Source of the DNA: a virus | Virus record (IMG/VR): IMGVR_UViG_3300010354_000654 | Location: 1-23,975 of that record | Strand: one strand, 5' to 3' | DNA length: 23,975 nucleotides | Position numbers and translations under genes: made by a program | Part shown: in pieces, positions 1 through 6,926 of the stretch | Position numbering within the stretch: the stretch's first letter is position 1 | Layout of the letters: each line of letters starts with the position of its first letter | The notes under the pieces: generated by a model | Told to the model about the DNA's origin: nothing | Databases searched by the model: none | Seen by the model: the letters and a program-made list of their open reading frames with translations, nothing else

Positions 1-8
1 AACTCTAA

Positions 9-81
9 TACCCGTGGACAGATTCGAACTGTCGCTTGAACGATTTTAAGTCGTTTGCCTCTTCCGCTGGGCTACACGGGC
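9..81 (-). tRNA. tRNA-Leu (anticodon UAA)
   Basis: A full cloverleaf can be drawn on the minus strand. The acceptor is GCCCGTG paired with CACGGGT (first pair G-U), with a short D stem GCC/GGC. The anticodon stem is AACGA/TCGTT around loop CTTAAAA, which puts UAA at positions 34-36. The T arm is GACAG-TTCGAAT-CTGTC and the discriminator base is A. CCA is not encoded, so it would be added after transcription. The anticodon reads UUA, a common leucine codon in an AT-rich phage. The variable region is only about 5 nt (CAAGC), whereas leucine tRNAs are normally class II with a long variable arm. The structure is clear; the amino-acid identity rests on the anticodon and A73. Confidence 0.9.
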
Positions 82-87
82 ATAAAA

Positions 88-294
88 TCACGCTTGATAC
101 GTGATAGGATTATACTTGAGGAACTCCCAGAACGTCAACTTCATCTCTTTTTGTGTCATTCCGCAATGTTTTGCTGCTTTTGGCAGATTCCACTTTGCAG
201 TGAAAAGTGCCTCATTTGCTTCTTTTACGTTCTCTGGAGTGGTTTTCACAGGAACTTCTTGTAGGTTTGCTTTATTGATTTTGTATAGATTCAT
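88..294 (-). CDS. Small conserved-type phage protein, unknown function
   Basis: A 68-residue basic protein with no family I can name. The middle (roughly residues 25-60) looks helical, with a run reading NLPKAAKHCGMTQKEMKLTF that resembles a small helix-turn-helix: an alanine-rich helix, a glycine turn, then a second helix. That resemblance is inference only. The longest frame begins with TTG at 303, but I chose ATG at 294 because no ribosome site supports the TTG. Neither start has a good Shine-Dalgarno sequence. The stop lies 7 nt upstream of the tRNA gene on the same strand, so gene and tRNA may share a transcript. A perfect short inverted repeat overlaps the start codon. Confidence 0.6.
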   Translation of the reverse strand: MNLYKINKANLQEVPVKTTPENVKEANEALFTAKWNLPKAAKHCGMTQKEMKLTFWEFLKYNPITYQA

Positions 295-311
295 ACTTTT
301 CAAAAAAGTAT
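293..311. repeat. Perfect 8-bp inverted repeat at the start of the 68-aa gene
   Basis: ATACTTTT and AAAAGTAT flank a 3-nt loop. On the minus strand the right arm runs into the ATG at 294, so the hairpin would partly occlude that start codon in the mRNA. The stem is AT-rich and therefore weak. It could be a weak terminator, a translational control element or chance. Confidence 0.4.
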
Positions 312-373
312 CGTGTGAGAAAATTTTGGGGGAATTTTTTTGGACCTAAAATGGATTCAGAGGTCAATTTTGC

Positions 374-556
374 TCAGAGTGGATTTGCATACACCAAGGT
401 GTCTTCATCAAGTTTAGCACGAACAAAGTCTAGCACGTTCATAAACTCTTCAACCGTTTCACAGGACACTTGCTTTTCTGACCCTTCATTGGAATAAAGA
501 TACACAGTCCGTTTGAGGGGGTCAACCACGCAGCGTGTCAGGTACTCATCTAGCAT
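374..556 (-). CDS. Small acidic hypothetical protein
   Basis: A 60-residue protein, unrecognised. It starts with ATG at 556; an in-frame TGA lies four codons upstream, so no longer start is possible. The sequence is soluble and acidic, with an early segment reading VYLYSNEGSEKQVSCETVEE (roughly residues 18-37) that looks like a beta hairpin followed by a helix. No signal peptide or membrane segment is visible. It lies 37 nt downstream of the fibre-type gene at 594-1298 on the same strand. A G-run (GGGGG) sits about 15 nt before the start, too far and too unlike a Shine-Dalgarno sequence to count as one. Kept because it fills the gap in the strand-consistent gene order. Confidence 0.55.
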   Translation of the reverse strand: MLDEYLTRCVVDPLKRTVYLYSNEGSEKQVSCETVEEFMNVLDFVRAKLDEDTLVYANPL

Positions 557-593
557 TGGTTCGTTTCATGATTACCCCCATATCATAGCACGG

Positions 594-1298
594 TCAGGGT
601 TGGTCGTCAAGAGGCTGCCACTGTGTATTTCTGCGGTCATAGTCCCATCCACCAATAAGGAACTGCTGGTTATCACCAGGATAGTCATCAGGACTTTCTC
701 CATCATAAACGACATGCAGTTTTTCTTCATGATTCATTGGATTAATCCATCTTGCTGCCCAGACTTCATAGTAGCAATTAATATTAGCACCAACTCCAGA
801 ACGAATAATAATATTTTTACCCCACTCAATCCTATCGACAATGAGGTCTTGAGAATATCCAATTTGAGTAAGTGATACCGTAATGCTTTCTGGGTCTACA
901 AGACCTTCCCAATATTCTGGTAGTTCAATTACATTTGTATCTTTAAGTTTTCCGCGTACATAGATTCCCGCCTCTGGACCTTCAGCGATAATGTGACGAA
1001 TCCTTTTTCCTTTTTGTTTGACATGAGGAATGTCAAATGGAAGAACTTTATTTCCACTTGCTACACCATTTAGATTTCCATTAAAAATGGGGGCAGTGGC
1101 TTGGACATTAATTTGCAGATTGTCTATTTGTGCATTTCCATGATACCAAGGTGGGCAAGCGTCATCTGGATATGCAGATGGATCCTCACCAGTGTGAGAT
1201 TTAATAATGTAATCATATCTGGTAGACTTTCGTACACCACTAAAACCATCATCACAATAAGAGGTTCCAGATATATTAGGTATAAGTTCTTCAGGCAT
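594..1298 (-). CDS. Fibre-type virion protein with C-terminal phage fibre module (paralogue of upstream gene)
   Basis: A 234-residue protein. Residues about 86-218 form a module that recurs in marine phage fibre and virion proteins. It begins FDIPHVKQKGKRIRHIIAEG, continues through EAGIYVRGKL, LPEYWEGLVDPESITVSLT and a QDLIVDRIEWG strand, and ends SPDDYPGDN. The same module, with clearly different sequence, forms the C-terminal half of the next gene upstream (1301-2089), so the two are diverged tandem paralogues. The N-terminal 85 residues are unrelated and are probably the attachment part. A good ribosome site (AAGGAG) lies inside the 3' end of the upstream gene about 9 nt before the ATG, and the spacer is only 2 nt. 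A role as a tail fibre or baseplate decoration is inferred from the module and from position at the end of the baseplate block. Confidence 0.7.
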   Translation of the reverse strand: MPEELIPNISGTSYCDDGFSGVRKSTRYDYIIKSHTGEDPSAYPDDACPPWYHGNAQIDNLQINVQATAPIFNGNLNGVASGNKVLPFDIPHVKQKGKRIRHIIAEGPEAGIYVRGKLKDTNVIELPEYWEGLVDPESITVSLTQIGYSQDLIVDRIEWGKNIIIRSGVGANINCYYEVWAARWINPMNHEEKLHVVYDGESPDDYPGDNQQFLIGGWDYDRRNTQWQPLDDQP

Positions 1299-1300
1299 AA

Positions 1301-2089
1301 TTAGTTCTCCTTAACATCATAGTGATAACCAGAAACAGAATACTCATCATTATTTCCTGGATAGTCTGCTGGTGATTTACCTTTGTATTCTACAATAAGC
1401 CTCTCGCCGTCTTTTCTTTCGGCAAAAATATGATAAAAACAATCGATTGGCATTCCACCCTTAGATTGAAGATGTATCATATCAGAGTCTATTCTTTTAA
1501 TAATAACATCTTGATGAGCACCGATAGGTGTCAAAGAAACTGTTATAGATTCATGATCAACAAAATCTTTCCAGTAGTCAGGAAGAGCAATCTCTTTTTT
1601 ATTCGTAACTCTCCCACGAACATAGACATCATTGGAAGGACCTTCTGGACAAGTGTGGCGAAGTCTATATCCTTTTTTTGATGGATGTGGAATATCAAAG
1701 TTTTTCTTTGCAGAAAGACGATGAACTCCACATTTAGACCTCACATCACCCTGAGCAATAATATCATTGCCAGCATGAATAGTTCTGTTGACTTCAAGAT
1801 TATCAAATATGCAAGCATCACCAATAACAGCTAAAGAATATGGACTATTATTAGTGCCACAAAGACCACCAGGAATTATAGGAGTAGCAGTATCGGGATT
1901 TGTGAGTCCTGCCACAACCAGAGTTGCTTGTGGTATAAATGTTGATTTTCTTGGATTTCCAAAATGAATTGGACCTTCTATAAAACATGATCCAGGTACG
2001 GCTTTAGTTGCAGTCCCAATTACAGGAGGTTTACCTGCACCAACCATTAAACGTTTTCCTACTACTATTTCATCCTGACCCCAAGACAT
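1301..2089 (-). CDS. Fibre-type virion protein with C-terminal phage fibre module
   Basis: A 262-residue protein. Residues 1-125 are rich in glycine, proline and short beta strands, like a phage fibre shaft or needle. Residues about 128-252 are the same module as in the neighbouring gene: FDIPHPSKKGYRLRHTCPEG, then DVYVRGRV, LPDYWKDFVDHESITVSLT, QDVIIKRI, a CFYHIFAERKDGE strand and SPADYPGNN. In other marine phages this module sits near the C-terminus of host-recognition fibres, sometimes next to an S74 chaperone; no S74 domain is visible here. A Shine-Dalgarno AGGAG lies about 9 nt before the ATG, just after the stop of the upstream gene. Assignment to the virion is well supported by context; binding specificity is unknown. 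Confidence 0.7.
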   Translation of the reverse strand: MSWGQDEIVVGKRLMVGAGKPPVIGTATKAVPGSCFIEGPIHFGNPRKSTFIPQATLVVAGLTNPDTATPIIPGGLCGTNNSPYSLAVIGDACIFDNLEVNRTIHAGNDIIAQGDVRSKCGVHRLSAKKNFDIPHPSKKGYRLRHTCPEGPSNDVYVRGRVTNKKEIALPDYWKDFVDHESITVSLTPIGAHQDVIIKRIDSDMIHLQSKGGMPIDCFYHIFAERKDGERLIVEYKGKSPADYPGNNDEYSVSGYHYDVKEN

Positions 2090-2104
2090 AAATTTTTCTC
2101 CTAA

Positions 2105-2794
2105 TTACCTTTGATATTTTTTCCAAAATGAAGTTCCACCATTACGTGGTCTGACACCAGAGCAAGAGTCAGTTACTCCTTGAATTAGACCGCCATAAAT
2201 TTTTAAACACCCCTTGCCAACAAGTTCAGTTACTCCAGTTGAGATTAAATAAAGGCGACTTTTTGCCTTTACTTGAACTACTTTTGAATTCAAAAGTATA
2301 TTTTGACTTCCGTTAATAGTTACGTTTCCCTTCTTAGTTCCCTCACCAATCGCATTAATTTCAACATTAACACCAGAAAGTATCAGATTTCCTTTCTTAG
2401 CAGTAATAACTATGTCACCGTTATGTGTATAACAGTGAAAAGCAATTTGACCCTCTGGAAATTCTGTGTCAGATGCAGCATCAATAGCAATTCTTCCAGG
2501 AGCAGTTATCTGAGTACATCCTTTCAACTCACCATCTTTAGAAAGAGCAATCGAATGTCTGCCGTCACTTGCTTGAAGTAATACATCATTAACTACATCA
2601 CCTTGTTTATTGATATGACCAAATGCAATGTTTCCGTGGTCATTTCCATAATTTAAAGTTGTATAAGTCTTTTTAGATGTATCCCTTTTCTCTTTAGTAG
2701 GATCAAAACCAGCCCTAGCATCTGCTGGTCTATCCCTAGGTGCTCTAGGGAGAGAAGTGGCTGGATTATTATTTCTATTTTGTGGTGTTGCCAT
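2105..2794 (-). CDS. Beta-repeat needle-like virion protein (gp5 C-terminal / spike type)
   Basis: A 229-residue protein. The first 45 residues are proline-, arginine- and asparagine-rich and probably disordered. From about 70 to 195 the chain is a ladder of short alternating beta strands: SIALSKDGEL, RIAIDAASD, QIAFHCY, GDIVITAKKGNLILSGVNVE, GNVTINGSQNILLNSKVVQV. This pattern is typical of the intertwined trimeric beta-helix of T4 gp5 and of VgrG/GpV spikes. The gp5-like gene in this window (6925-8760) has the OB domain but no obvious needle, so this protein may supply it; that is inference. It has its own late-promoter-like motif 19 nt upstream. It could equally be a fibre shaft. Confidence 0.6.
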   Translation of the reverse strand: MATPQNRNNNPATSLPRAPRDRPADARAGFDPTKEKRDTSKKTYTTLNYGNDHGNIAFGHINKQGDVVNDVLLQASDGRHSIALSKDGELKGCTQITAPGRIAIDAASDTEFPEGQIAFHCYTHNGDIVITAKKGNLILSGVNVEINAIGEGTKKGNVTINGSQNILLNSKVVQVKAKSRLYLISTGVTELVGKGCLKIYGGLIQGVTDSCSGVRPRNGGTSFWKKYQR

Positions 2795-2813
2795 TTAATA
2801 ATTAATGGTTATT

Positions 2814-2823
2814 ACTATTTAAT
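2814..2823 (-). promoter_or_regulatory. Late-promoter-like motif ATTAAATAGT
   Basis: On the minus strand the sequence reads ATTAAATAGTAATAACC, starting 29 nt and ending 19 nt before the ATG at 2794. The 9-mer TTAAATAGT recurs before two other minus-strand late genes (8972 and 10358). It resembles the T4 late octamer TATAAATA with one base missing or changed. With a start site about 10 nt downstream, the leader would be very short. Confidence 0.4.
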
Positions 2824-2828
2824 TGGAT

Positions 2829-5800
2829 TTAAATTAAATTATCTGGCGTATTTGGAATATCCAATCGCGGATCATTGCTCGTAATATCCGTTCCCTGTCT
2901 TTGAATTGCAGAAGCACGAGTAGTAACTTGAGCATCAATACTCTCTTGTAGTGTAGCATAAACTTGAACTAATTGTCCAGGTGTTTCATAGAATCCAGCG
3001 TAACTAACACCATCTTTAAAGAATACTGCTCCATAATAAGCACGACCATCTACATATCCAGTTTGCTTCAGTCCGACTAAATCTGTTACCTGAATGAGTT
3101 TTCTTGGAGCTGCAATTGGATCTCGAACAACTTCAAACTGAGGTCTAAATCTGGCATTTACTCCAGTATCAGATGGAAGACTTATATCAGGATATTCAGT
3201 AAATCCAAGTCCAGGATTTAAAATTGTTATTGATTTAATTTTACCAAATGGATCGCAAACATAATCTAATTGTGCTCCATTATCGGGAACTATTCTTAGT
3301 TTATCCACTCCACAGTTATAATTAATACCTGGGTCCTCAACAATTACTTCTTTTAACCTTAAAGTAACAGGATATCCAGTTCCAGCGGGGGGAAGATATC
3401 CATTTCCAGGATCAATAATTTTAATATCAGTAACAACTCCTTTACCTCTAATTAATCTCGGACAAGGTGGGGGAACTAAAGCAGCTCCGATTCCTGTTGG
3501 GTTTTCATCCCAAGATTTACCTCTTCCCGTCGAAGCATTTATTTTTTTAGTGATTACAGCATTAAAAACTATTGGATTTGTTTCAAATGTACTATTTTCA
3601 TTTCCAGGAATATTATAAATTTCCAATTCAATTGTTCGTTTTCCTTTTGTTGCATTAAAAGTAAAAGTTTTTACACCATCAAATACCTTTGCTTTGCCAA
3701 CTTCATTTCCATCAACTCTTACAATTACATAATCATCCGCTTCTGCCTGCAAATCATAACGACCATCCTCAGGAAAATCTACATTGGTCCATGTCAAAAT
3801 CCACTTTTTATCCATATTGTTTGCACGATAATCATCATCATCCTTAAATGCAGGAGTTAAAAATGGACCAAGTTTTCCATTTCTATATGATGCTAGTGCT
3901 GGACCAGAATAAGTGACACCAGGTGATGTTGGTGATTGATTGTTCGTCGTGTATGTTGTAGTGGTAGTTGCTTTATTTTCTGCGGTTACTTTCTTATTCC
4001 ATACAGCAATACCAAACCTATCACCTTTATATGAACCAAGAGTAAGACGAGTATCTTTATCCCACTCAATATAATTTGTATATGGATCGGTGTTATTCCA
4101 ATCGCCACCATCTCTTATTTTCTTACCTTTATAATAAGTTCCCTCAGTGTGTTTATGGAATGATGCATTGCTCGGAATTGTTGTTATCACTCTACCTCTA
4201 TCACCAGTTTGAGAATTTGGAGGAACATACACATCACTAACTTTCACCCACTCTTCTTTAGTTGTTGCAGCATTTATAGTAGATGTTTTTGGAATGGAAG
4301 CCCAATCTTTAGTATCAAAAATTTTCTGATCTATTAATTGAAAACTTTCTGACTTTGAGTTCTCAAGTTCTATAGAAATCGTATGCCTTCCTTTTGTTAT
4401 GAAAACCTTTTGTGATTTAACTTTGTTTCTAAAATTTTTCCACAAATCATCGCCAGCAGTTTTAATGTCGAATGCTAGATTTCCATCTAAGTAGATTCTT
4501 GCAGTATCATCTCGTTGTACTTGGAATTTATAGAATCCATCATAAGGAATATCAATTTCCCAAGAGTTTTTAAATATTGTACCACCAGCATCCGTTCCGA
4601 TAGATGTTAATGGTGGTATTGGCGATATTGCATAACGATTAAAAAATGGAGCCCATGGTTCCTTTCTTCCCTGGGGACTTTTGGATCCAAAAAACTTTAC
4701 TGGATACCATTTTTCTCTCGAACCTGGAGAACGTGTAGACCAAATTGGATTTGGTGGGCATCTTCCCTCTTGGATTGGTGCTGGTTCTTGAGGAATTGGA
4801 GGTTCTGGAGAATCAATTGACAATGAAACTCCCATAGGATTTTCATTCCAAGATTTAGCGGAAACAACGTTTTGTTCTACAACAGCAACTTCAATGTCAA
4901 CCGCTAATGCCATTGGGTTAGTTCCTTTGACACCACCAAAACCAAACTTTCCACCTGGTATCTGTTCCAAATCAGCAACAATATCATATGTTCCAGCCTT
5001 AATAAAACTAGTTTGATTTAATTCACCAGTTCCTGTGCTTGTTCCTTTTACAAATCCTTCTTTTCTTATTGTTAACTGATTGCCAATTGATAATGTAACA
5101 TTATCATCAACCTCTAAACGTATTTTATAATTACCACTAACAGGAAAAGATACATTCTTCCAAACAATTTGATGAGTTCCTGCATAAGGATTGTCCTTCA
5201 ACTGTTCTATGGATGTATCAAATGGACAGATGCCCGCTTCACCTAAGAACCCACCACGCCCATATGTATTAGTTCTCCACAAAGTTCTATTTGCTTTACT
5301 AATGTAATCAATAGTATTGAAAACTTTCTTAACAGCAAATCCAGTTGCTGATGGTTTTGATCCAGAAGAAGATGTTGTACTTTCTACTTTGAATTTCAAA
5401 TCATATGTGTTTCTTCCAGTCCCATCTTTATTAACTGGTCTTTTGTTACTCGAAACAAATGTTCCAAGAGAAGTTGAAATTTGGATATCATCATTATCAT
5501 TATCAGAACTGATATGATCAGCAAAAACTTTTTGAGAATCTCCTATACCACCTTCTTTATTTTTCTTTCCGTTTTTTATTAGTCCTTGTTCAACTTGTCC
5601 CCTTGTTGAACTTGCAATTACTTTGTAAGAAAGATTTGGTTTAACTTTAATAGTCTCTGTTCTATTTTGTTTTGTTTTTTCATTACCCTTAATCGAAAAA
5701 GAGTGCGAACCATCCTCAGACATGAAAGAGAATATCATTTTATTGGTATTCTTTCCCTCACCATAAACATTAAAAGAAACATCTACAAAATTAGTATCTT

Positions 5801-6878
5801 TAGATGTTACTGCTGTTTGTATTTTTTGATAGATTGGTTCATTGTACAAATCTATTCTAATCTTATGTTTTCCTTCTTTAATTGTTTTTGTAATCGAATT
5901 TACTGGATCACCAAACCCACCCAAGTCTGCAATCTTTAAATTGTCAAAATATAAAACAGCACGATTATCACACAATCCCCTAAAGACATAATCACCCGTA
6001 ATGGGAAATTCATTATCCCATTCCATCGTAAAAAGTATTCCAGCAAAATCGGTTCCAGGAACATTCGACGGAGGAACTGGAGATATTGCATAAGAATTCA
6101 TAAACTCATTCCAAGCTGGGTGAGTTACATCATGTTTAATAGCCTGTTTAATTTTTGAGTCAGATGTTCTAATTCTATCTGGTTTATACTTTCTAGTAGT
6201 CCAGAAAGGTTTTCTTTCTAATTCTCTAATTAATTTCGTGTATGTTTCAATTTCTTTTTGGATGGGATCTTTTCCTACCTTTGTATATTTTGAAGGATCC
6301 CATGGTCCCAAATCCTCTCCACCTGGTCCATAGTTTCTACCGTAGTCTTCTGGTATAGATTCACACAATTCATATTCTTCAAAGTCCTCTTCTCCTTCAT
6401 ATGTTTCATATGATTCCGTAACTTCACCTAGAACAGCAGTAAATACTGCTCCATTTCCATATTGACATTCATCAATTGCTCTAACTTGTGGTGGGAATTG
6501 ATATCCATGCCCACCAGAAACTAGGTCTACCGCAAGAATAGAACCATCGCTACCGATGACTGGATTGCCTACAGCACCAATTCCACCACCACCAAATATA
6601 TTAAGTTCTGGTTGCCCACATTCCTTTTTCTGATTTAACCCACCACACTCATCAGTGTTAAGTAAATCATTTGCAGTTAATTTATTAACCTCATTAATAT
6701 TGAGATATCTTAGAATATTATTACCACTCTTAAAAATGAATGTTGTGCCTGGGTCTTTTTTTGCGTACTCATTTGCTTCACATTTAGTTAACCCACTAAC
6801 ATACCCCCTCTCTGAGTCAATATATCCGACTTTGATATCGTCATCCGTAGGTGGTCCAAACAAATTTGATGATGCCAT
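2829..6878 (-). CDS. Large virion structural protein with four PA14-like modules
   Basis: A 1349-residue protein. At least four segments follow the PA14/GLEYA pattern: a wet-surface strand, G-x-Y-x-F or similar, then a DD/DN pair and a strand ending in a short turn, then GKHxIRIDLYN-type. They lie at about 253-347, 565-640, 742-840 and 1003-1092. Examples are GDYVFRGLCDNRAVLYFDN, GNYKIRLEVDDNVTLSIGN, GFYKFQVQRDDTARIYLDGN and GRYDLQAEADDYVIVRVDGN. PA14 modules often bind sugars. Two SWNENPMG / SWDENPTG linkers (about 676 and 1122) are also repeated. Glycine-tyrosine beads (VDLVSGGHGYQFPP near 118, IIDPGNGYLPP near 1154, ILNPGLGFTEYP near 1219) flank the PA14 array. The C-terminal 100 residues are a separate small domain. 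Cyanophages carry long virion proteins of this kind near the baseplate genes. A peripheral baseplate or fibre adhesin role is likely but unproven. Confidence 0.75.
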   Translation of the reverse strand: MASSNLFGPPTDDDIKVGYIDSERGYVSGLTKCEANEYAKKDPGTTFIFKSGNNILRYLNINEVNKLTANDLLNTDECGGLNQKKECGQPELNIFGGGGIGAVGNPVIGSDGSILAVDLVSGGHGYQFPPQVRAIDECQYGNGAVFTAVLGEVTESYETYEGEEDFEEYELCESIPEDYGRNYGPGGEDLGPWDPSKYTKVGKDPIQKEIETYTKLIRELERKPFWTTRKYKPDRIRTSDSKIKQAIKHDVTHPAWNEFMNSYAISPVPPSNVPGTDFAGILFTMEWDNEFPITGDYVFRGLCDNRAVLYFDNLKIADLGGFGDPVNSITKTIKEGKHKIRIDLYNEPIYQKIQTAVTSKDTNFVDVSFNVYGEGKNTNKMIFSFMSEDGSHSFSIKGNEKTKQNRTETIKVKPNLSYKVIASSTRGQVEQGLIKNGKKNKEGGIGDSQKVFADHISSDNDNDDIQISTSLGTFVSSNKRPVNKDGTGRNTYDLKFKVESTTSSSGSKPSATGFAVKKVFNTIDYISKANRTLWRTNTYGRGGFLGEAGICPFDTSIEQLKDNPYAGTHQIVWKNVSFPVSGNYKIRLEVDDNVTLSIGNQLTIRKEGFVKGTSTGTGELNQTSFIKAGTYDIVADLEQIPGGKFGFGGVKGTNPMALAVDIEVAVVEQNVVSAKSWNENPMGVSLSIDSPEPPIPQEPAPIQEGRCPPNPIWSTRSPGSREKWYPVKFFGSKSPQGRKEPWAPFFNRYAISPIPPLTSIGTDAGGTIFKNSWEIDIPYDGFYKFQVQRDDTARIYLDGNLAFDIKTAGDDLWKNFRNKVKSQKVFITKGRHTISIELENSKSESFQLIDQKIFDTKDWASIPKTSTINAATTKEEWVKVSDVYVPPNSQTGDRGRVITTIPSNASFHKHTEGTYYKGKKIRDGGDWNNTDPYTNYIEWDKDTRLTLGSYKGDRFGIAVWNKKVTAENKATTTTTYTTNNQSPTSPGVTYSGPALASYRNGKLGPFLTPAFKDDDDYRANNMDKKWILTWTNVDFPEDGRYDLQAEADDYVIVRVDGNEVGKAKVFDGVKTFTFNATKGKRTIELEIYNIPGNENSTFETNPIVFNAVITKKINASTGRGKSWDENPTGIGAALVPPPCPRLIRGKGVVTDIKIIDPGNGYLPPAGTGYPVTLRLKEVIVEDPGINYNCGVDKLRIVPDNGAQLDYVCDPFGKIKSITILNPGLGFTEYPDISLPSDTGVNARFRPQFEVVRDPIAAPRKLIQVTDLVGLKQTGYVDGRAYYGAVFFKDGVSYAGFYETPGQLVQVYATLQESIDAQVTTRASAIQRQGTDITSNDPRLDIPNTPDNLI

Positions 6879-6918
6879 TCTACTTTATATTCTAAAACTT
6901 CTTCATATCTGTTAGTAA

Positions 6919-6926
6919 TATTTATT
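6919..6926 (-). promoter_or_regulatory. Late promoter octamer AATAAATA
   Basis: The minus strand reads CTAATAAATATTAC, matching the NATAAATA late motif of T4-like phages. It overlaps the stop codon of the gp5-like gene and lies about 40 nt before the ATG at 6878, a normal distance for a short leader. It probably gives the PA14-repeat protein gene its own late transcription. Confidence 0.6.

Noticed and set aside
9-81. Reading the tRNA as an ochre suppressor
   Set aside because: The 7-nt loop CTTAAAA with U33 fixes the anticodon as 5'-UAA-3', which reads UUA and not the stop UAA.
295-303. TTG start for the 68-residue gene
   Set aside because: It adds three residues, lies in the loop of a hairpin and has no ribosome site; the ATG at 294 is simpler.
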